This document shows positions 24,601-50,960 of a stretch of 64,000 bases of DNA, one piece after another. The position numbers and the translations under genes were made by a program. Origin of the DNA: Arctopsyche grandis (taxonomy: Eukaryota; Arthropoda; Insecta; Trichoptera; Hydropsychidae); NCBI RefSeq assembly GCF_051622035.1, contig NC_135365.1, positions 12,628,001 through 12,692,000 of the forward strand, read 5' to 3'. The notes beneath the pieces were generated by a model. That model worked only from the letters and a program-made list of their open reading frames with translations, did no database searches and was not told the origin of the DNA. Numbering within the stretch: position 1 is the first letter of the stretch; each line of letters begins with the position of its first letter.

Positions 24601-27600
24601 TATTCGTACATTTTGTTAGCAGTGTTTTAACTGTGACGTACATACAGAGAGATGTAATAAGAATAGAGGGGCCCTTACGAATAAATAATCGTTGTCAATT
24701 TTACGCGGTACGTCTCTATAAATACGCTACATCGCACGGAATACAATCGGATCAATTTACTTATAAAAATGTATCCCATGTATTGTATTGTGTGTTTTTG
24801 AATGTATTGTGCAATTTTTACCGATGCTTGCCCATCTTGCGAGTAATATAAACAAACAGAGAAGTTTTTATCGGACATACGTCGAACACCAATCGTCAAA
24901 TACGACTGATGCTAAAATTATTTAGATCTGTCCATGGACAGAATGTCACTTGACAACACAAGAACACCTAAAGCCGAATTTTCCCGAAATTACAAATAAT
25001 AAACGTTAGTTATTTTAATAAGTTGAGTTATTAACAATACTTCGACCGTATATCGTATAATATATCTCCTTTTTTAAAAACACTTTTTAGATAAATGGAG
25101 AAACCATCCAAAGTCGGAACAGGCAAAGCTTTCAATAGTCGAGCCAAACAACTGATATTAAATGTTTACATGTGGTGTGCACTTACACAAACATCTAATT
25201 CTTCTACGATTCCTGTCATTGATATAGCTGCAGAAGCCCTAAAGGTTTCCAAATCTTGTATAAGAAAAATTATTAAAGAAAACAAAGAGAACACATGTCT
25301 ATCTTCTCCAACAAAAAAAAAAAATAGAGAAAACCCAAAATCCTATGTAGACGGTTTTGACGAAGATGTTATTAGGCGCACTATCCACAACTTTCATGTG
25401 ACCGAAAAAATTTTGCCAACGCTTTCTCGAATACTAGAAAAATTAAAACAATCCATAGGGTTTACAGGCAAGCGCACTTCTCTTCATAAGCTTTAAAAAA
25501 AAATTGGATTCCACTGGAAAAAAATGTCCGATAATAGGAAATTGTTACAAGAAAAAATGTGCATTGTTTATAAAAGAACAACACTTTTAAGGTCGATAGC
25601 TCGATTTAGAGCAGAAGGTAGAGCAATCGTCTATACCGATTGAAACATACATCCATTCAACACACTAAGTCAATGGCATGGGGAGATTCATCGGGAAGTG
25701 GCATGAAAAATCCGGCATCCAAGGGAGCAAGATTTATAATTGTACATGCCGGTACAGAACGAGGATTTATTCCAAATGCTTTCATTTATAAGGCTCACCA
25801 AAGAACTGGAGACTATCACCATGACATGAACTTCGAGAATTATATAAATTGGTTAACCGAAAAATTGATTCCAAATTTGGAACCGAATTCTGTTGTGGTG
25901 ATAGATAATGCATCTTATCACAATAAGATTCTTGACCCAGCGCCGACTTAAAATTCGAAAAAATATATTCTTAAGCAGTGGTTGACGGAAAAAAAAGCAG
26001 AGCTTTATAAATTAGTATTGGATAATAAATGTCAACATAAAAAATTTGTTATAGACTCTCTCTTCGAACAGCATGATCATACATCCCTAAGGTTACCCCC
26101 ATATCACCCGGAGCTCAATCCAATTGAAAAGATATGGGCAGTAATTAAGGGATATGTGGCTTCAAGAAACGTCGAAATGACTATGGATAGTGTAAAAAAA
26201 CTTGTGCTCGAAAAAATTGCCTTAATTAAAGACGAGTGGAAAAATGTGTGTGATCACGTAATAAAAGTAGAAGAACAATATATAAAAAGTGATCATGTAA
26301 TGGACAAAATGTTTGACGACGATTCGTTGCATTTTATTATCAACGATACACCGGATTCCTCGGACTAAGATTCAAACAGTGATGGGTTGGATACGGAATA
26401 ATTTATAATAACTATTTTTTTATATTCTGCATTTTTATTTGTATTTGTATTTGTACTTTTTTGGATTTTTAATTGCATTTGTGTTTTTTATACATATGTT
26501 GTATTTATAAAATGCAATAAATCTAGAAACTAAAGTTACTATTGTTTCATTTTTGAGAAAAACTTGTATATATGCGACGCATACCGTGCAGTCAACCGGT
26601 AGCTACGAATGCTGATGCAATTTTTTTCACTCGGCGAATGAACTCTAGTTTCTACCATTTTTTTTTTTCATATTAAATTAAATATATTTAAAAGGTATTT
26701 GAAACAAATTCGACTGCGTGCGGATCGAACACAGAACTGACACTTTTTCTTTTAATAACTTAATATGCCAACAACCATGCGATGATATTTCATCGGGTGT
26801 AACACTAGTTATATATATGATGAAAATGTGTGTTGTTTATTTGGCCTTAGTAACTACCAAATTTGGTCTTGGACAAGTATATCAAGACGAATTGTATAAA
26901 TGATTTTTTTTTATTATAGCCAAAATCTACTGGTGAACCCAAAACGAAACCGACACAATCTTCAGTTAGAGAACTCCGTGGTCTCGGACTTTCGCCCGAT
27001 CTTATTGTTTGTCGATCGGAAACTCCCGTAGGCTTAGCTGTAAAAGAAAAAATTTCAAATTTCTGCCATGTTGCTCCTGAACAGGTAATTATAACCTGTT
27101 TGTATGTTTGATCTCAAGTGTATGTGAGAAAAGTTAAATAATTGTATTGATTTTTAGGTAATATGTATTCATGATCTATCATCTCTGTATCATGTCCCAT
27201 TGTTAATGGAATCTCAAGGAGTCGGCCAATTTTTATCAGATAGATTGAATCTTAACATAGCAACACCAAGGCCTAGCAAGTGCGTATATCTTAATTTTAA
27301 ATTTGATAATCGATTAATTTTCATACGATGTAATGTTTCATATTTTACTTTTATAGATTTATGCAAAAGTGGCGAGATTTGGCAAAGCGTGTCGATTCTT
27401 TAAGAAAAGAAGTTAATATATCTATAGTAGGAAAGTATACTAAGCTCGAAGATTCTTATACAAGTATCGCTAAGGCCTTGCAGCACGCTTCCATAGCTGC
27501 AGGGTACAAATTAAAAATCAAGTATATAGAGGCTGCAAATCTAGAAAAGCAAATGAAAATTGACAATCCTGTCCTTTTCCATGAAGCTTGGCAGAATCTT

Positions 27601-29529
27601 TGCAAAAGCGAGTAAGAACATGTCGAATTTCAATAATCATATCCATTCAGTATTTCCAGAAAAAGACACATATTTACTTTTTTTCTTCAGTGGAGTCGTT
27701 ATCCCCGGTGGATTTGGTCAACGGGGAATGGAGGGAAAAATTGAAGCTTGCCAATGGTGCAGGGAATCATTAAAACCAATGCTCGGAATATGCTTAGGAT
27801 TGCAAGCTAGTGTTATCGAGTTCGCTCGAAACGTTTTAGGATTGAAGGGAGCGAATACGACGGAAGTAGACCCAAAATGTGAACACCCTCTAGTTATCGA
27901 CATGCCAGAACATCATCCTGGTATAATGGGAGGCACAATGAGACTTGGCAGACGAACCACAAGCTTAAAACCCAGTGTCATACGTGAGTATATTCATTTC
28001 TCAATGAAAGGCCATTCCGATGACAGTTAGACAAGCTCGGTCGTAAAGTTAAGGATATGGTAAAATTAATCCAACTACGATTGGATATGGTAAACGAATA
28101 ACCTGTCGTGACGGCCTTAATCAATCTTGACAACGCGTTTATATCATAGATGTAGAATAACCTAGATATGCCATTACATACAAATTTCGTTGGAGATCTT
28201 GACGCCACTAACTGAGGGGTGCGGGGGGTTTAACTAGCGGGGAAGTGGTGGAAAAAAAAAAGGAAAGAGCGCAGTGGTCAGCAACCAGTTTATGTACATG
28301 CACTGAAGTTTTATTTTATTTATAACTTTATTTTATTGGACACTCCGCGTGACAGTAAACCAAACTAATATAGCCATATTAAGCTATACACACTATATTA
28401 AACTACAAATGTATGTTACTATAATAAAACCATCATTAACTTTTACAATATTTAAACATTAGTAACTTCCACAAAGATCAATTTTAAAGCTGACACTTTA
28501 TTATTTAGTTAATTGTTTGTAGTTTTAAACTTAATGTCAATTTCTGAATTTCCTTCAGTGCCAACAAGATACCTGTGGCAGAGGTTGTCGACCGCTGTTC
28601 CATCAGTGCATAGAATCGCGCCGATATTTCATTAATGTTAAAATACTACTATAATTGAAGACATTATATATTACTTCTTACATATGATATGTGATGCCAT
28701 TCGCCTTTTTATGTTCTCTTGAGTAATTGTAACACAATTTCACTGAACACGTTGGCATTTTCGAAAAATGTCAATTGACCTTCCTACTTAGAAGCTAACT
28801 AGCTACTGAGAGAGAGTGTGCATGATCTGTACTTTTTTTTGTGTGTGCATGGTCCAACAGGGTGATCGGCTTAAAGCGTAAGGGCGTATCTATGGTTTAT
28901 ATCTTGTTTTACTAATGGCCATTTATTTCAGGTCGATTGTATGGGAATAAAGAAACAGTAGATGAGCGACACAGACATCGGTATGAAGTTAATCCTGAGT
29001 ATGTAGCGCGATTGGAAGCTGGTGGACTTCAATTTGTTGGTCAGTTCATTTGATCGTGTGTCTTGTATTATATTAAATATATGTACATATATACAGTTTT
29101 ATATAACGATTAATGTCTTAGGTGTGGATTCGACTGGAACAAGAATGGAAGTTTCGACTTTAGAAGAACATCCGTATTATCTAGCAGTACAGTACCATCC
29201 TGAATATCTCAGCAGACCTTTGTCGCCTAGTCCGCCATTTTTAGGTTTGATTTTGGCGTCTGTTGGCAAATTAAATTCATATCTTTCTAAAGGATGTCGA
29301 TTAAGCCCTAGAAATCAGTCTGATGAAAGTTCAGGTATTACTTAAAATTTAAGAGTTTTCTTTTTTTTTTTAACAAACCATTTTTTTTTTGTTTCATTTT
29401 AAATATTGATTCTATCTTACAGATGAAGAAGAAATGAAAATAAAAGACATGAAATTAACTAATGGCTCACCAGAGCCTAAATGCAATGGTATAGCTATAG
29501 ACACACTAACGGTGGAAAATGGTCATTAG
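18607..29529 (+). CDS. CTPsyn: CTP synthase, complete, ten exons
   Basis: The enzyme makes CTP from UTP using ATP and glutamine-derived ammonia in the cytosol, and it can assemble into filaments (cytoophidia). Exons are 18607-18799, 22022-22192, 22312-22526, 26920-27084, 27158-27279, 27357-27611, 27691-27983, 28932-29039, 29122-29334 and 29423-29529. All have GT-AG borders and every junction keeps frame, giving 613 codons. The ATG at 18607 sits in GCCATGG; another in frame at 18565 lacks that context. The synthetase domain has the P-loop [10 protein letters not shown] (17-26) and [14 protein letters not shown]. The glutaminase domain has GGFGQRG (380-386), the nucleophile Cys408 in GICLG, and His533/Glu535 in QYHPEY. 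The length matches other animal CTP synthases. Introns 1 and 3 are large (3.2 and 4.4 kb), and introns 3 and 7 hold transposons. Confidence 0.96.
18800..22021 (+). other. CTP synthase intron 1
   Basis: The first 650 bp remain CpG-rich, with CGATCGCT repeats at 19078-19105 and several TCTCGCTC words near 19340-19450, a possible regulatory zone. The rest is AT-rich. 19985-20230 is a dispersed repeat shared with 61560-61650 and, inverted, with 3540-3725. The ACTTTATCTATG hairpin is present inverted at 21198-21247. Poly-C and poly-G runs lie at 20135-20148 and 21723-21740. Confidence 0.6.
22609..23585. mobile_element. Interlocked piggyBac-like palindromes (A-B-A'-B') in CTP synthase intron 3
   Basis: Segment A (22613-22696) starts CCCTTTGCCCGCGG after a TTAA. 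Segment B (22697-23100) starts TTAACCGTTTGCCCGCGG. A' (23101-23181) is the inverse of A and ends CCGCGGGCAAAGGG followed by TTAA. B' (23186-23585) is the inverse of B and ends CCGCGGCCAAACGGTAAA, a decayed TTAA. TTAA target sites and CCC-type ends are the mark of piggyBac elements. There is no coding capacity. Each hairpin pair is interrupted by one half of the other. Confidence 0.7.
23590..24269 (+). other. CTP synthase intron 3, AT-rich
   Basis: I see nothing recognisable. A 73-residue minus-strand frame at 23833-24054 resembles no known protein. Confidence 0.5.
24270..26809 (+). mobile_element. IS630/Tc1-like transposon with long inverted ends
   Basis: The left end reads ACTAGTGTTG and continues with GATGAAATATCATCGCATGG and GTTGGCATATTAAGTTATTA. 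The right end (ending 26809) carries the inverse of all of these. The inverted similarity extends at least 130 bp, to the AAATACCTTTTAAATATATT region (24390 and 26680). It encloses the broken transposase 25095-26368. The left part at 24490-24640 also matches, inverted, 51240-51490 and 63360-63570, so those two loci are deleted relatives. Confidence 0.8.
25095..26368 (+). pseudogene. IS630/Tc1-like DDE transposase, broken
   Basis: The frame opens at ATG 25095 with a helix-turn-helix-like N terminus ([20 protein letters not shown]). It meets a stop at 25494-25496 and has a single extra base near 25639, just after VYTD. It then continues to a stop at 25949-25951 and again to 26366-26368. The catalytic blocks are VYTD-E (first Asp), [10 protein letters not shown] (second Asp) and [17 protein letters not shown] (Glu). 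The gap between the second Asp and the Glu is about 73 residues, far longer than the 34-41 of classical Tc1/mariner proteins. Two stops and one frameshift make it inactive. Confidence 0.85.
26810..26919 (+). other. 3' end of CTP synthase intron 3
   Basis: The sequence from the transposon end to the ttattatag acceptor is T-rich just before the AG, as expected for a polypyrimidine tract. Confidence 0.6.
28204..28840. mobile_element. hAT-like insertion and dispersed repeat in CTP synthase intron 7
   Basis: CAGTGGTCAGCAACC (28272) and GGTTGTCGACCGCTG (ending 28597) are imperfect inverted ends of a typical hAT shape. No 8-bp duplication is visible, so the exact edges are uncertain. The outer parts share text with 3835-3960 (GAGGGGTGCGGGGGG, and CTAGCTACTGAGAGAG near 28799), suggesting the hAT lies inside an older repeat. 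Confidence 0.5.
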
Positions 29530-31049
29530 TTTCAATGCGTATTAACATTTAACAGTTTGTCAATTTATGATTGAATCGTCTCTCCTTTACATTAGTAAAA
29601 ATTTACAATGCTATAGAGTAGTTGTAATTGTCATAATTGTAGTACAATTCAAATTTCTTCTTCGACAAAAAACTTGCACTGGTTCAAGTGAAAAATTTAT
29701 ATTCTTATTCTCATTACAAAGCACGTATCCTGTTGCATATTCAATGTGTTGAATATTTCAGCTTTAAAACACTGTTTGTTTGATGATGAATGAGTCATTG
29801 ACTTATGCGAATAATATTTTTTTTCGTTTGCTCAACTAATCGCCTGGCAAACAAAGCTGCTTCAAAGTGATTAAAAATAGTTGACTTTGAAAAGACGACG
29901 ACATGTTTGGTTAAATATTGTTGGAAATGTTGTCACTGAATGCTAAGAAGTTATTCTTTTGATCTGATCCTTGTATTATCGCTATTTACATAAACATATA
30001 TATGTATATATCTGATGTCATTGATTGACACATTCTACCGTGAAAATTTTAGGAGGTGCATATTTTTTTTTATACATACATTATTTTCATAAAAGTATGG
30101 TTGACGCAATTGCTGCAAAAAGACAAACCACTGTCTGAAATTAGATATTTATTAGATATATATTTTCAATAGCATATTTTGTATATAATTTAAAAATTCA
30201 ATTTTCCTGTGATAATTTTATATCTACATTACAGTACTCTAATAATGTAAAGGTACGTTATAATATTTGAAAAGCAATATATTTTTCATTGAAAAAAAAT
30301 TAGGCACATTAGATTTTTTTTAACTCCTAATTACCATTACATACACATATGTACATAATCTGTATGTATAATTATGTATTCCTCAAAAATCCGTTACAGT
30401 CGTATTGACACGTTCGTTCGTGTGAATCTTAATTTGTTTGTAATATAATGTTATACAACTAAAAATTATAATTATTTTTAATAGAATGTGGTATTCAAAA
30501 TCTTGTTATAAATTTATTCTTATAATAAATCTTAGTGTAAAAATTTTCTAGCATGTGACATTTGTCAAAATTTTCAAATTATGTGATTCATACTACTTAC
30601 AAGCATGAGCACTTAAGTAAATTTTATTTTATTATACAATTTGACTTTATTTTGTGTTTATTTTATATATTATTAATATTGACAATGTATGTTTTATATA
30701 TCTATATATATATATAATTTTATTTGCTAAAAACATTTGTACCCTTTGTACCATTTAATTTTTTTATTTCTTTTTTTTTGCTTATTTGTTTATTGTTCGA
30801 TTCTGATGCAGTTTTTTTAACGCATGTCTTTTTTATTGTATAATAAAACTCTAATAATAAATGTCAATCTATTTTAAAAATGTCTCAACAATATACAATA
30901 AATATTATATTTTTTTGATTTACTGGCGTGTTTTAAATTTTTGTCCAAGTTGGTTTCAATGTCAAATCAAATTTATTGATTTGAAACCATATTATCTTTT
31001 ATATTGAGTTCTTCCTTCCTAACCTACATAATTGTCAAATTCTTAATTA
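29530..31049 (+). terminator. CTP synthase 3' UTR and downstream AT-rich sequence
   Basis: No frame of interest follows the stop. AATAAA hexamers occur near 30842 and 30897, and (TA)n-like and poly-T stretches are common. The actual poly(A) site cannot be decided from sequence alone. No repeat family with clear ends is seen until the SINE at 31057. Confidence 0.4.
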
Positions 31050-31056
31050 TATGTAT

Positions 31057-31335
31057 TGCTCAGTGGTTGCGTTAATGCTAACCACCGAAAGGTTGCCGAG
31101 TTCGAGCCCTGGGTTGACGTCAATTAAAAATAATTTATTTCGAGTATTTATGCAGTGCTGTTGGTCAAATTAGGATATTTGTGACTCCAAATCGATCGTT
31201 CAGCCAGTTTATCTGATTTCACTGTTGAAACAGTTCCTCATCAAATTGGCACTGTTTGTCACCATTCTTTGAATATGATTTCAAATTTATATATGTACAA
31301 GTTCATGTGCGGTAGTAAAGAAGAAGAAATAAAGA
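31057..31335 (+). mobile_element. tRNA-derived SINE, copy 1
   Basis: The head is tRNA-like: TGCTCAGTGGTTGCGTTAATGC resembles an A box, and GTTGCCGAGTTCGAGCCC contains a B box (GTTCGAGCCC). The body (ATCGATCGTTCAGCCAGTTT, then GATTTCACTGTTGAAACAG) is shared with the copies near 48.9, 51.7 and 53.7 kb. It ends in an A-rich tail (AAAGAAGAAGAAATAAAG). Confidence 0.75.
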
Positions 31336-31344
31336 TACGTATGA

Positions 31345-32130
31345 AATTAGGATGGATGTTGTTATTAAATCGAAATTCCACTGTGTGAAGAAAAAGATCT
31401 TCAATCAATTCGTTTTATTAGTGATGACGTATGGATGCGAAACTTAGACATTGAACGCCAAGATGCAACAAAAAGTCAAACGCTGTATGCTTGGCATAAC
31501 GAGAAAAGACAGGAACCGGAATACGTGGGTGAGAAGTATGACAAGAGTAGTGGATAGAGTGAAGAGATTGAGATGGCAATGGGTCCACGTGGCTAGAAGA
31601 ATGGACGAAAGGTGAACAAAAGAATAACGAGAATGGTATCTGAGAGAATGCAAAAGGGTAATGAAAAAGAAAAAACAGTTTTTTAAAAACATACCTCTTC
31701 TATAATTTGTATATAAAATTATTATTTTGAATAAAAACAATAATTTTATTTTACTACCGCCATCTATGTTTAAAACTAATAAACAAACGATGGATAAACG
31801 TCAACGACTATCTCGCCGGGCAGATATCAAACGCATCTTACACGATTTTTTTGCACCATCGTAATGGCGGAGGATCCATTTACTTATATTGATGACCAAA
31901 ATGAGCAATATGGCAAAGTATGAAAAAGGATCGGATAAGAGGCAAACTTTTTCCTGAATTGTAATCGTAAGTGAAACGTAAAGGAGGTATGTAATATGTA
32001 AAAAGGAAGATGGGTAGTCGAAGTTAGGAAAGTGAGTGGGGTGAGATGAATGGGAGTTTCGCAAAACACGAGTGGAAGCGTGTTGGAGAGGCCTTCATCC
32101 AGCAGTGGATAGTGAGCGGCTGTAGAAGAT
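31345..32130 (+). pseudogene. RTE-type LINE reverse transcriptase, 3' fragment, interrupted
   Basis: The frame reads KIFNQFVLLVMTYGCET, then stop, TLNAKMQQKVKRCMLGITRK and RLRWQWVHVARRMDER. This is the conserved end of RTE-clade reverse transcriptases (VF-QCVLPVMTYG-ET...RAMLG...RI--LKW-WAGH-AR). After a 300-bp insertion it resumes at about 32010 with RWVVEVRKVSG and AKHEWKRVGEAFIQQW. Several stops make it dead. It lies between the SINE and repeated blocks, downstream of CTP synthase. Confidence 0.8.
31700..32005. repeat. Short repeat copy 1, inside the LINE fragment
   Basis: It contains TACTACCGCCATCTATGT, GTAATGGCGGAGG(A/C)TCCATT, ATGACCAAAATGAGCAATAT and ends AAAGGAGGTATGTAAT. A second copy in the same orientation lies at 32200-32485, with about 90% matching text in the right half. 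It interrupts the RTE frame, so it inserted after the LINE. Confidence 0.65.
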
Positions 32131-32199
32131 ATGTACAAATTACCATAGGTGTCGCTCGAGGGCAACTTGTAATGATTGCATTATGGAAAAATATATATT

Positions 32200-32485
32200 T
32201 AACAAAAAATTATTATTTCGAATAAAAACACCAATATTTTTTTTTACTACCGCCATCTATGTATAAAATTAATGACTACCAACTGTCACCAAGATTAAAA
32301 ATCTTCGGACCTGAAATGCTTCTTATACGATATTTTATCTCTATCGTAATGGCGGAGGCTCCATTTACTTATATTGATGACCAAAATGAGCAATATGGCA
32401 AAGTATGAAAATGATCGGATAAGAGGCAAACTTTTTCCTGAATTGTAATCGTAATTGAAACGTAAAGGAGGTATGTAATAAAAAA
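32200..32485. repeat. Short repeat copy 2
   Basis: It is collinear with 31700-32005, and the right halves are almost identical from GTAATGGCGGAGG onward. The end word AAAGGAGGTATGTAA also forms a hairpin at 16551-16616. Confidence 0.65.
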
Positions 32486-33916
32486 GAAGATAAATGGTGT
32501 AAAGAATGCTCAGTTAAAAGTGAAAAAAAACGAAACAAAGTGACAGATTTTAAAATAAATGTAATTTATTAAAACAATCTACATTTCTATTCTACACATG
32601 ATGTCTTAATTTACATATTTAGTAGTAGTACCTTAAACTAATTAATAACAAAAAAGAGGAGACATCGAAGTTTATGCAACATTTAAATATTACATCAACA
32701 GGAAACAATTAATTACAAGACGGAAAACATAAAAAATCGATAAACGAATAAATTACACAATAAATTAATATAATTGAAATATTTAAATCGTCAATAATTC
32801 TCAAATTACCGGGGGGGGGGGGGAATTAATAACTTAAATAAGATTGCACTGAAATTTAAGGTACTCGGCAAGCACATTATTTTTTGTTTGGTACGTTAAA
32901 TACATAAAAATATAAAACACATCACTACATTTATGTGAATGTATGTTTACATATGCATATAAAAAAATAATGCATACAATTTTTTTTCTACTAAGAATGT
33001 GAATATAAGGCAAATAGATATATTTTATATCTGATACATATTGTTGACAATGTTTTAACATTGATATTTCAAAAGGATTGTTTTTTAAGATGGATGATAC
33101 TGACAGTCGATAGTGTAACATAAATTATTAAAAAAAAATGTCTAAAGCTGTCAGTCTTAAAACTTATAAACTAATAGGGAAAAAAAAATAACAAATAACC
33201 CTACAGATGTCCCAAATAAAAATGCAAATTAAGAAGTTTCTTACAAAAAAATCATGATTGATTATAAAATATGATCAGGATTGGTTTGATTTGCAATTGT
33301 TTAAACGATTTTTTCGTAACAAGTTCAAAATTTGCATTGATTTTACTTGCGACACTCATTTATATACAGTTGTATGAAAAGTTTTATCACAAAATCAACG
33401 GATGAATAATAATCACATTCAATACATAACCTTACGCTTATTTTGGCAATAATCTGATTTAACAAGTAAGCGGGAGCGTATAATTTAACAAGCTTTGGTG
33501 GATAATAATGGTAAAGACAAACACATACATAAAATTTACTCCTTAATAATTAAAAAAATATTTACATAAACATTTTTTAATACTGAAAATCAATGGAGTC
33601 GCTTGTATTGTATACATATATATATTGAAAGATAATATGATACAAGCCAAAAGAGGTAAAATATATTATAGCCAAATATTTTATTACAAGTATATATGTA
33701 TCTTAGCAAAAAATGTAATTGTAAACTGCGCTCTGTATCAATGGAATTGCGAATCAATATATACTATAATAGTAATATTCAATACTTGGAGAACAGGACT
33801 CGATGAGAGTATTTATACTGCTGTTATATAATTTGAATATTACTCTAACGATTTAATAGTACAATTTGATGTTCAGATACAACTAAAATGATGTTCTAAT
33901 ACTTGTTATAAATGTG
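32486..33916 (-). terminator. 3' flank of the coiled-coil gene
   Basis: This is AT-rich with no coding signal. A poly-G run lies at 32811-32822. On the minus strand, candidate poly(A) hexamers follow the stop codon (ATTAAA near 33855, AATAAA near 33685). Nothing else is recognised. Confidence 0.4.
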
Positions 33917-48405
<14,489 letters not shown>

Positions 48406-48640
48406 CTTAATTTAAGTAAACACTTTGCGAAGGCACTTCTGTAGGTTGGACACGACCGGAGGCTGTTGAGATTTTTCTCGTTATTGCACCCGACCGCTAC
48501 TTTGCGGCGAATCGTTCGTGAAAACTGTTCATGGTTGAACATCGGCGTTAATTGGGAGACAAGAAAGTGCTTTTCGCGGCACGGTCGTTTGTGGCGATTT
48601 GTTTTTCCGCCGATTCAATGCAAAATGACCGATCTCAAAT
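48406..48640 (-). promoter_or_regulatory. Probable proximal promoter and 5' UTR of the coiled-coil gene
   Basis: Upstream of the ATG at 48405 the sequence is CpG-rich for about 200 bp (gacacgaccggagg, acccgaccgctac, tttcgcggcacggtcg) within AT-rich surroundings. An in-frame TAA lies 9 bases before the ATG. This would be the downstream of two promoters. Confidence 0.4.
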
Positions 48641-48854
48641 ACATCTAAACTCGTCCCTTATCTGTCTGATAATAGAAATGATGTTTTTTTTATCTTTTAA
48701 AGTGATAAACAAGCTGATAGACTACGCAATTTTATCATACTGATTCATGCAAATTCAAATCGATATCTATTCAACAGAATTTTAAAAATTTTAATGAAAG
48801 TAAATGACAATTTTCTTTTATATAGACTCGTAACCAGCAGAATAGACCAGTGTC

Positions 48855-49220
48855 AGTTAGCATACATATATAATGCTTTGAACAGAGTGGTTATGGGTTC
48901 AATCCCACTGGTTTCTGCTGGCCAGACCTTGGGTTTTTGACTCCAGATCGATCGTTTCCTATCACAGTTTGCCAAAATATCCGATTTTCATTGAAACTGT
49001 TCCAAAAAATTGGCAACCTTACCCATTTTCTCAAAAAATCTCGAGTTTTCAGCAATCTCGAATTTCGCTGAATTGTATAAAATGATGTAAATTTACAAAT
49101 TTGACCATAGATGTCTCTGTGGATATTAATTGATATGTATTTATGTACTTTGTATAATACTAATAATATTTGTATCAAATGTACAATGTTTCTGCTAATT
49201 AAAATAAAATATAGACGTTG
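48855..49220 (+). mobile_element. tRNA-derived SINE, copy 2
   Basis: The head contains GGTTATGGGTTCAATCCCAC (B box) after a degenerate A box. The body contains GATCGATCGTTTCCTATCAC, then TTTGCCAAAATATCCGATTT and CATTGAAACTGTTCC, as in copies 3 and 4. The end is A- and T-rich. Confidence 0.7.
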
Positions 49221-49889
49221 TTTCATTAAAAATTATATCCTCGTTTAACAAGAACTGTCATTTTTTTAAGTAGATAAAAATATGTGGATTGTAGATCAAC
49301 AAAATTTATATTAAACTTGCATATAAAGCATGTTTTCAATACAATTGAGAACCGCTTTAAAAATGAACACGGAAACGTTCGCATATTTTAATAAACCGCT
49401 CGAATGAACGAACGAATCAACCATAAAAACATTCAATTTCGCAAAAAAAAAAAAAAAAATTAAACCATTTCGCAAAAAATAAAAACGAATTTCAGAACGA
49501 TGAGAACCTTCCGTCGACAAAACAATCACTTTCTATAACAGTACGTGTTTTGAAAACATTCAATTTTTGCATCGGATGAATCCAATTCATCAAATTAATC
49601 ATCTGGAAAATGGCACGATTGTCAAGTTTTTCCTAAGCCCATGGGAAACTCTCGCATTAGCGTCAAATCGACGAATTATTTCATTTCACTCTCATCGGAA
49701 CCCGTCCAGTCGTTTCAAAACAATAACATTTACAATAAGCAATACACACATATGTATACAGCACAATAATGATAAATCCACGATTTGACCAAATATTTTC
49801 ATAAACTATCAGGAAACATTATAACTTTTCAAAATAACTTCACATACATATGTATATAGAAAAGTCACAAATCTTACTTTCATTTCAAA

Positions 49890-50540
49890 TCCTTTTCTAA
49901 AACCACCCGTTAAAATTTAAAATTATATCGCGCGCTCATATTACCATTATTAACCTATGCTTCACCTGTATGGAATAAACGCCTCGAATACTAACCTTTC
50001 CAAGCTCCAAGTAATACAAAATAAATCCCTAAAAATAATTTATAATACACCCATATATACTAACTTGAAAAAACTGCATGCCATATATAATATTCCGTTT
50101 GTTACAGACATTACTAACAAACTAACCAGTAGATTCTATGGCAGAATCACTAATAACCATACTAACACACTTGTGAAGAGTCTCGGTGATTACAACAAAA
50201 TGTTTATACCCTTCAGGTATAAACACAGATTACCTAAACACAATCTGCTTTAGGTCATCGACTTTAGAGTGTGTTTAATTAATATTATGTATTAGATGTA
50301 TTATGAGCATATGTTAGAATTGTAAATAGGTTTTTGAGCTCTTTTTCCTATTATGCTGTACATTAACATTAGAATAATATAATACTATGATTACTAACCA
50401 AATAAAATAAAATTGTAAAATAGAAAATGATCAGTAGATCAGTAGCTATTAAAATAGATATAAGATGTATTGTGAACATAATTTATTAATAATAAAAAAA
50501 AAACCGTTATAATGTCAAAACACTCATATAAATAAAGGTC
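49890..50540 (+). pseudogene. Jockey-like LINE reverse transcriptase, C-terminal fragment
   Basis: LLTYASPVWN is followed, after a frame change, by SKLQVIQNKSLKIIYNTPIY and then LHAIYNIPFVTDITNKLTS, ending near 50253. This is the conserved tail of Jockey/I-type reverse transcriptases (Y-S--W...KLQ-IQNK-LRII...LH-----P-V). The remaining 280 bp are AT-rich 3' UTR with an A-rich end (AATAATAAAAAAAAAACC). It is 5'-truncated and frameshifted. Confidence 0.75.
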
Positions 50541-50689
50541 AAATAGTCAAGTGGAGTTAAATCATTATATATATGTATGTATGTGTATTCAGTTTCGCTG
50601 ATTTGAATTGCTTTTTGATTGTTTTAGGTCTCTTGTAGATAGTCTTGTCACCGTTTTGATATGAGGTGAATATTAGTAAATAGAGCGAT

Positions 50690-50960
50690 CGAAACGACAA
50701 CAGGTTCGTCGAGAGTGAACCATAATCGAGGTCGCGTCCCATCCCTTTTGGCCCTATTCGTTCGGTGGATTTGTGCGGCGGACGAGAGGCGGGAAACCGC
50801 ATCCTTCCGGCTGGTTTTTCATTCTACTTCCGGCGAGAAAAAGCCGGGCCACGCGGCGCCGCTGGCGTCCATTTTGCAGGGGCGACGCGGCGCCACTGGG
50901 GCAAAACGGGAACGATATCGATTCGAAACAGCGCACCCGCCATATGACGGGAATATTTTG
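50690..50960. promoter_or_regulatory. CpG-rich island in the long 5' intron of the coiled-coil gene
   Basis: About 270 bp of high GC and CpG in an AT-rich region. It contains ACTTCCGG, GCGGCGCCGC and GGCGCCACTGG, and an inverted pair around 50855-50905 (CGCGGCGCCGCTGG / CGACGCGGCGCC). Small frames exist on both strands but none resembles a protein. It could be a promoter or a non-coding first exon on either strand. Confidence 0.45.
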
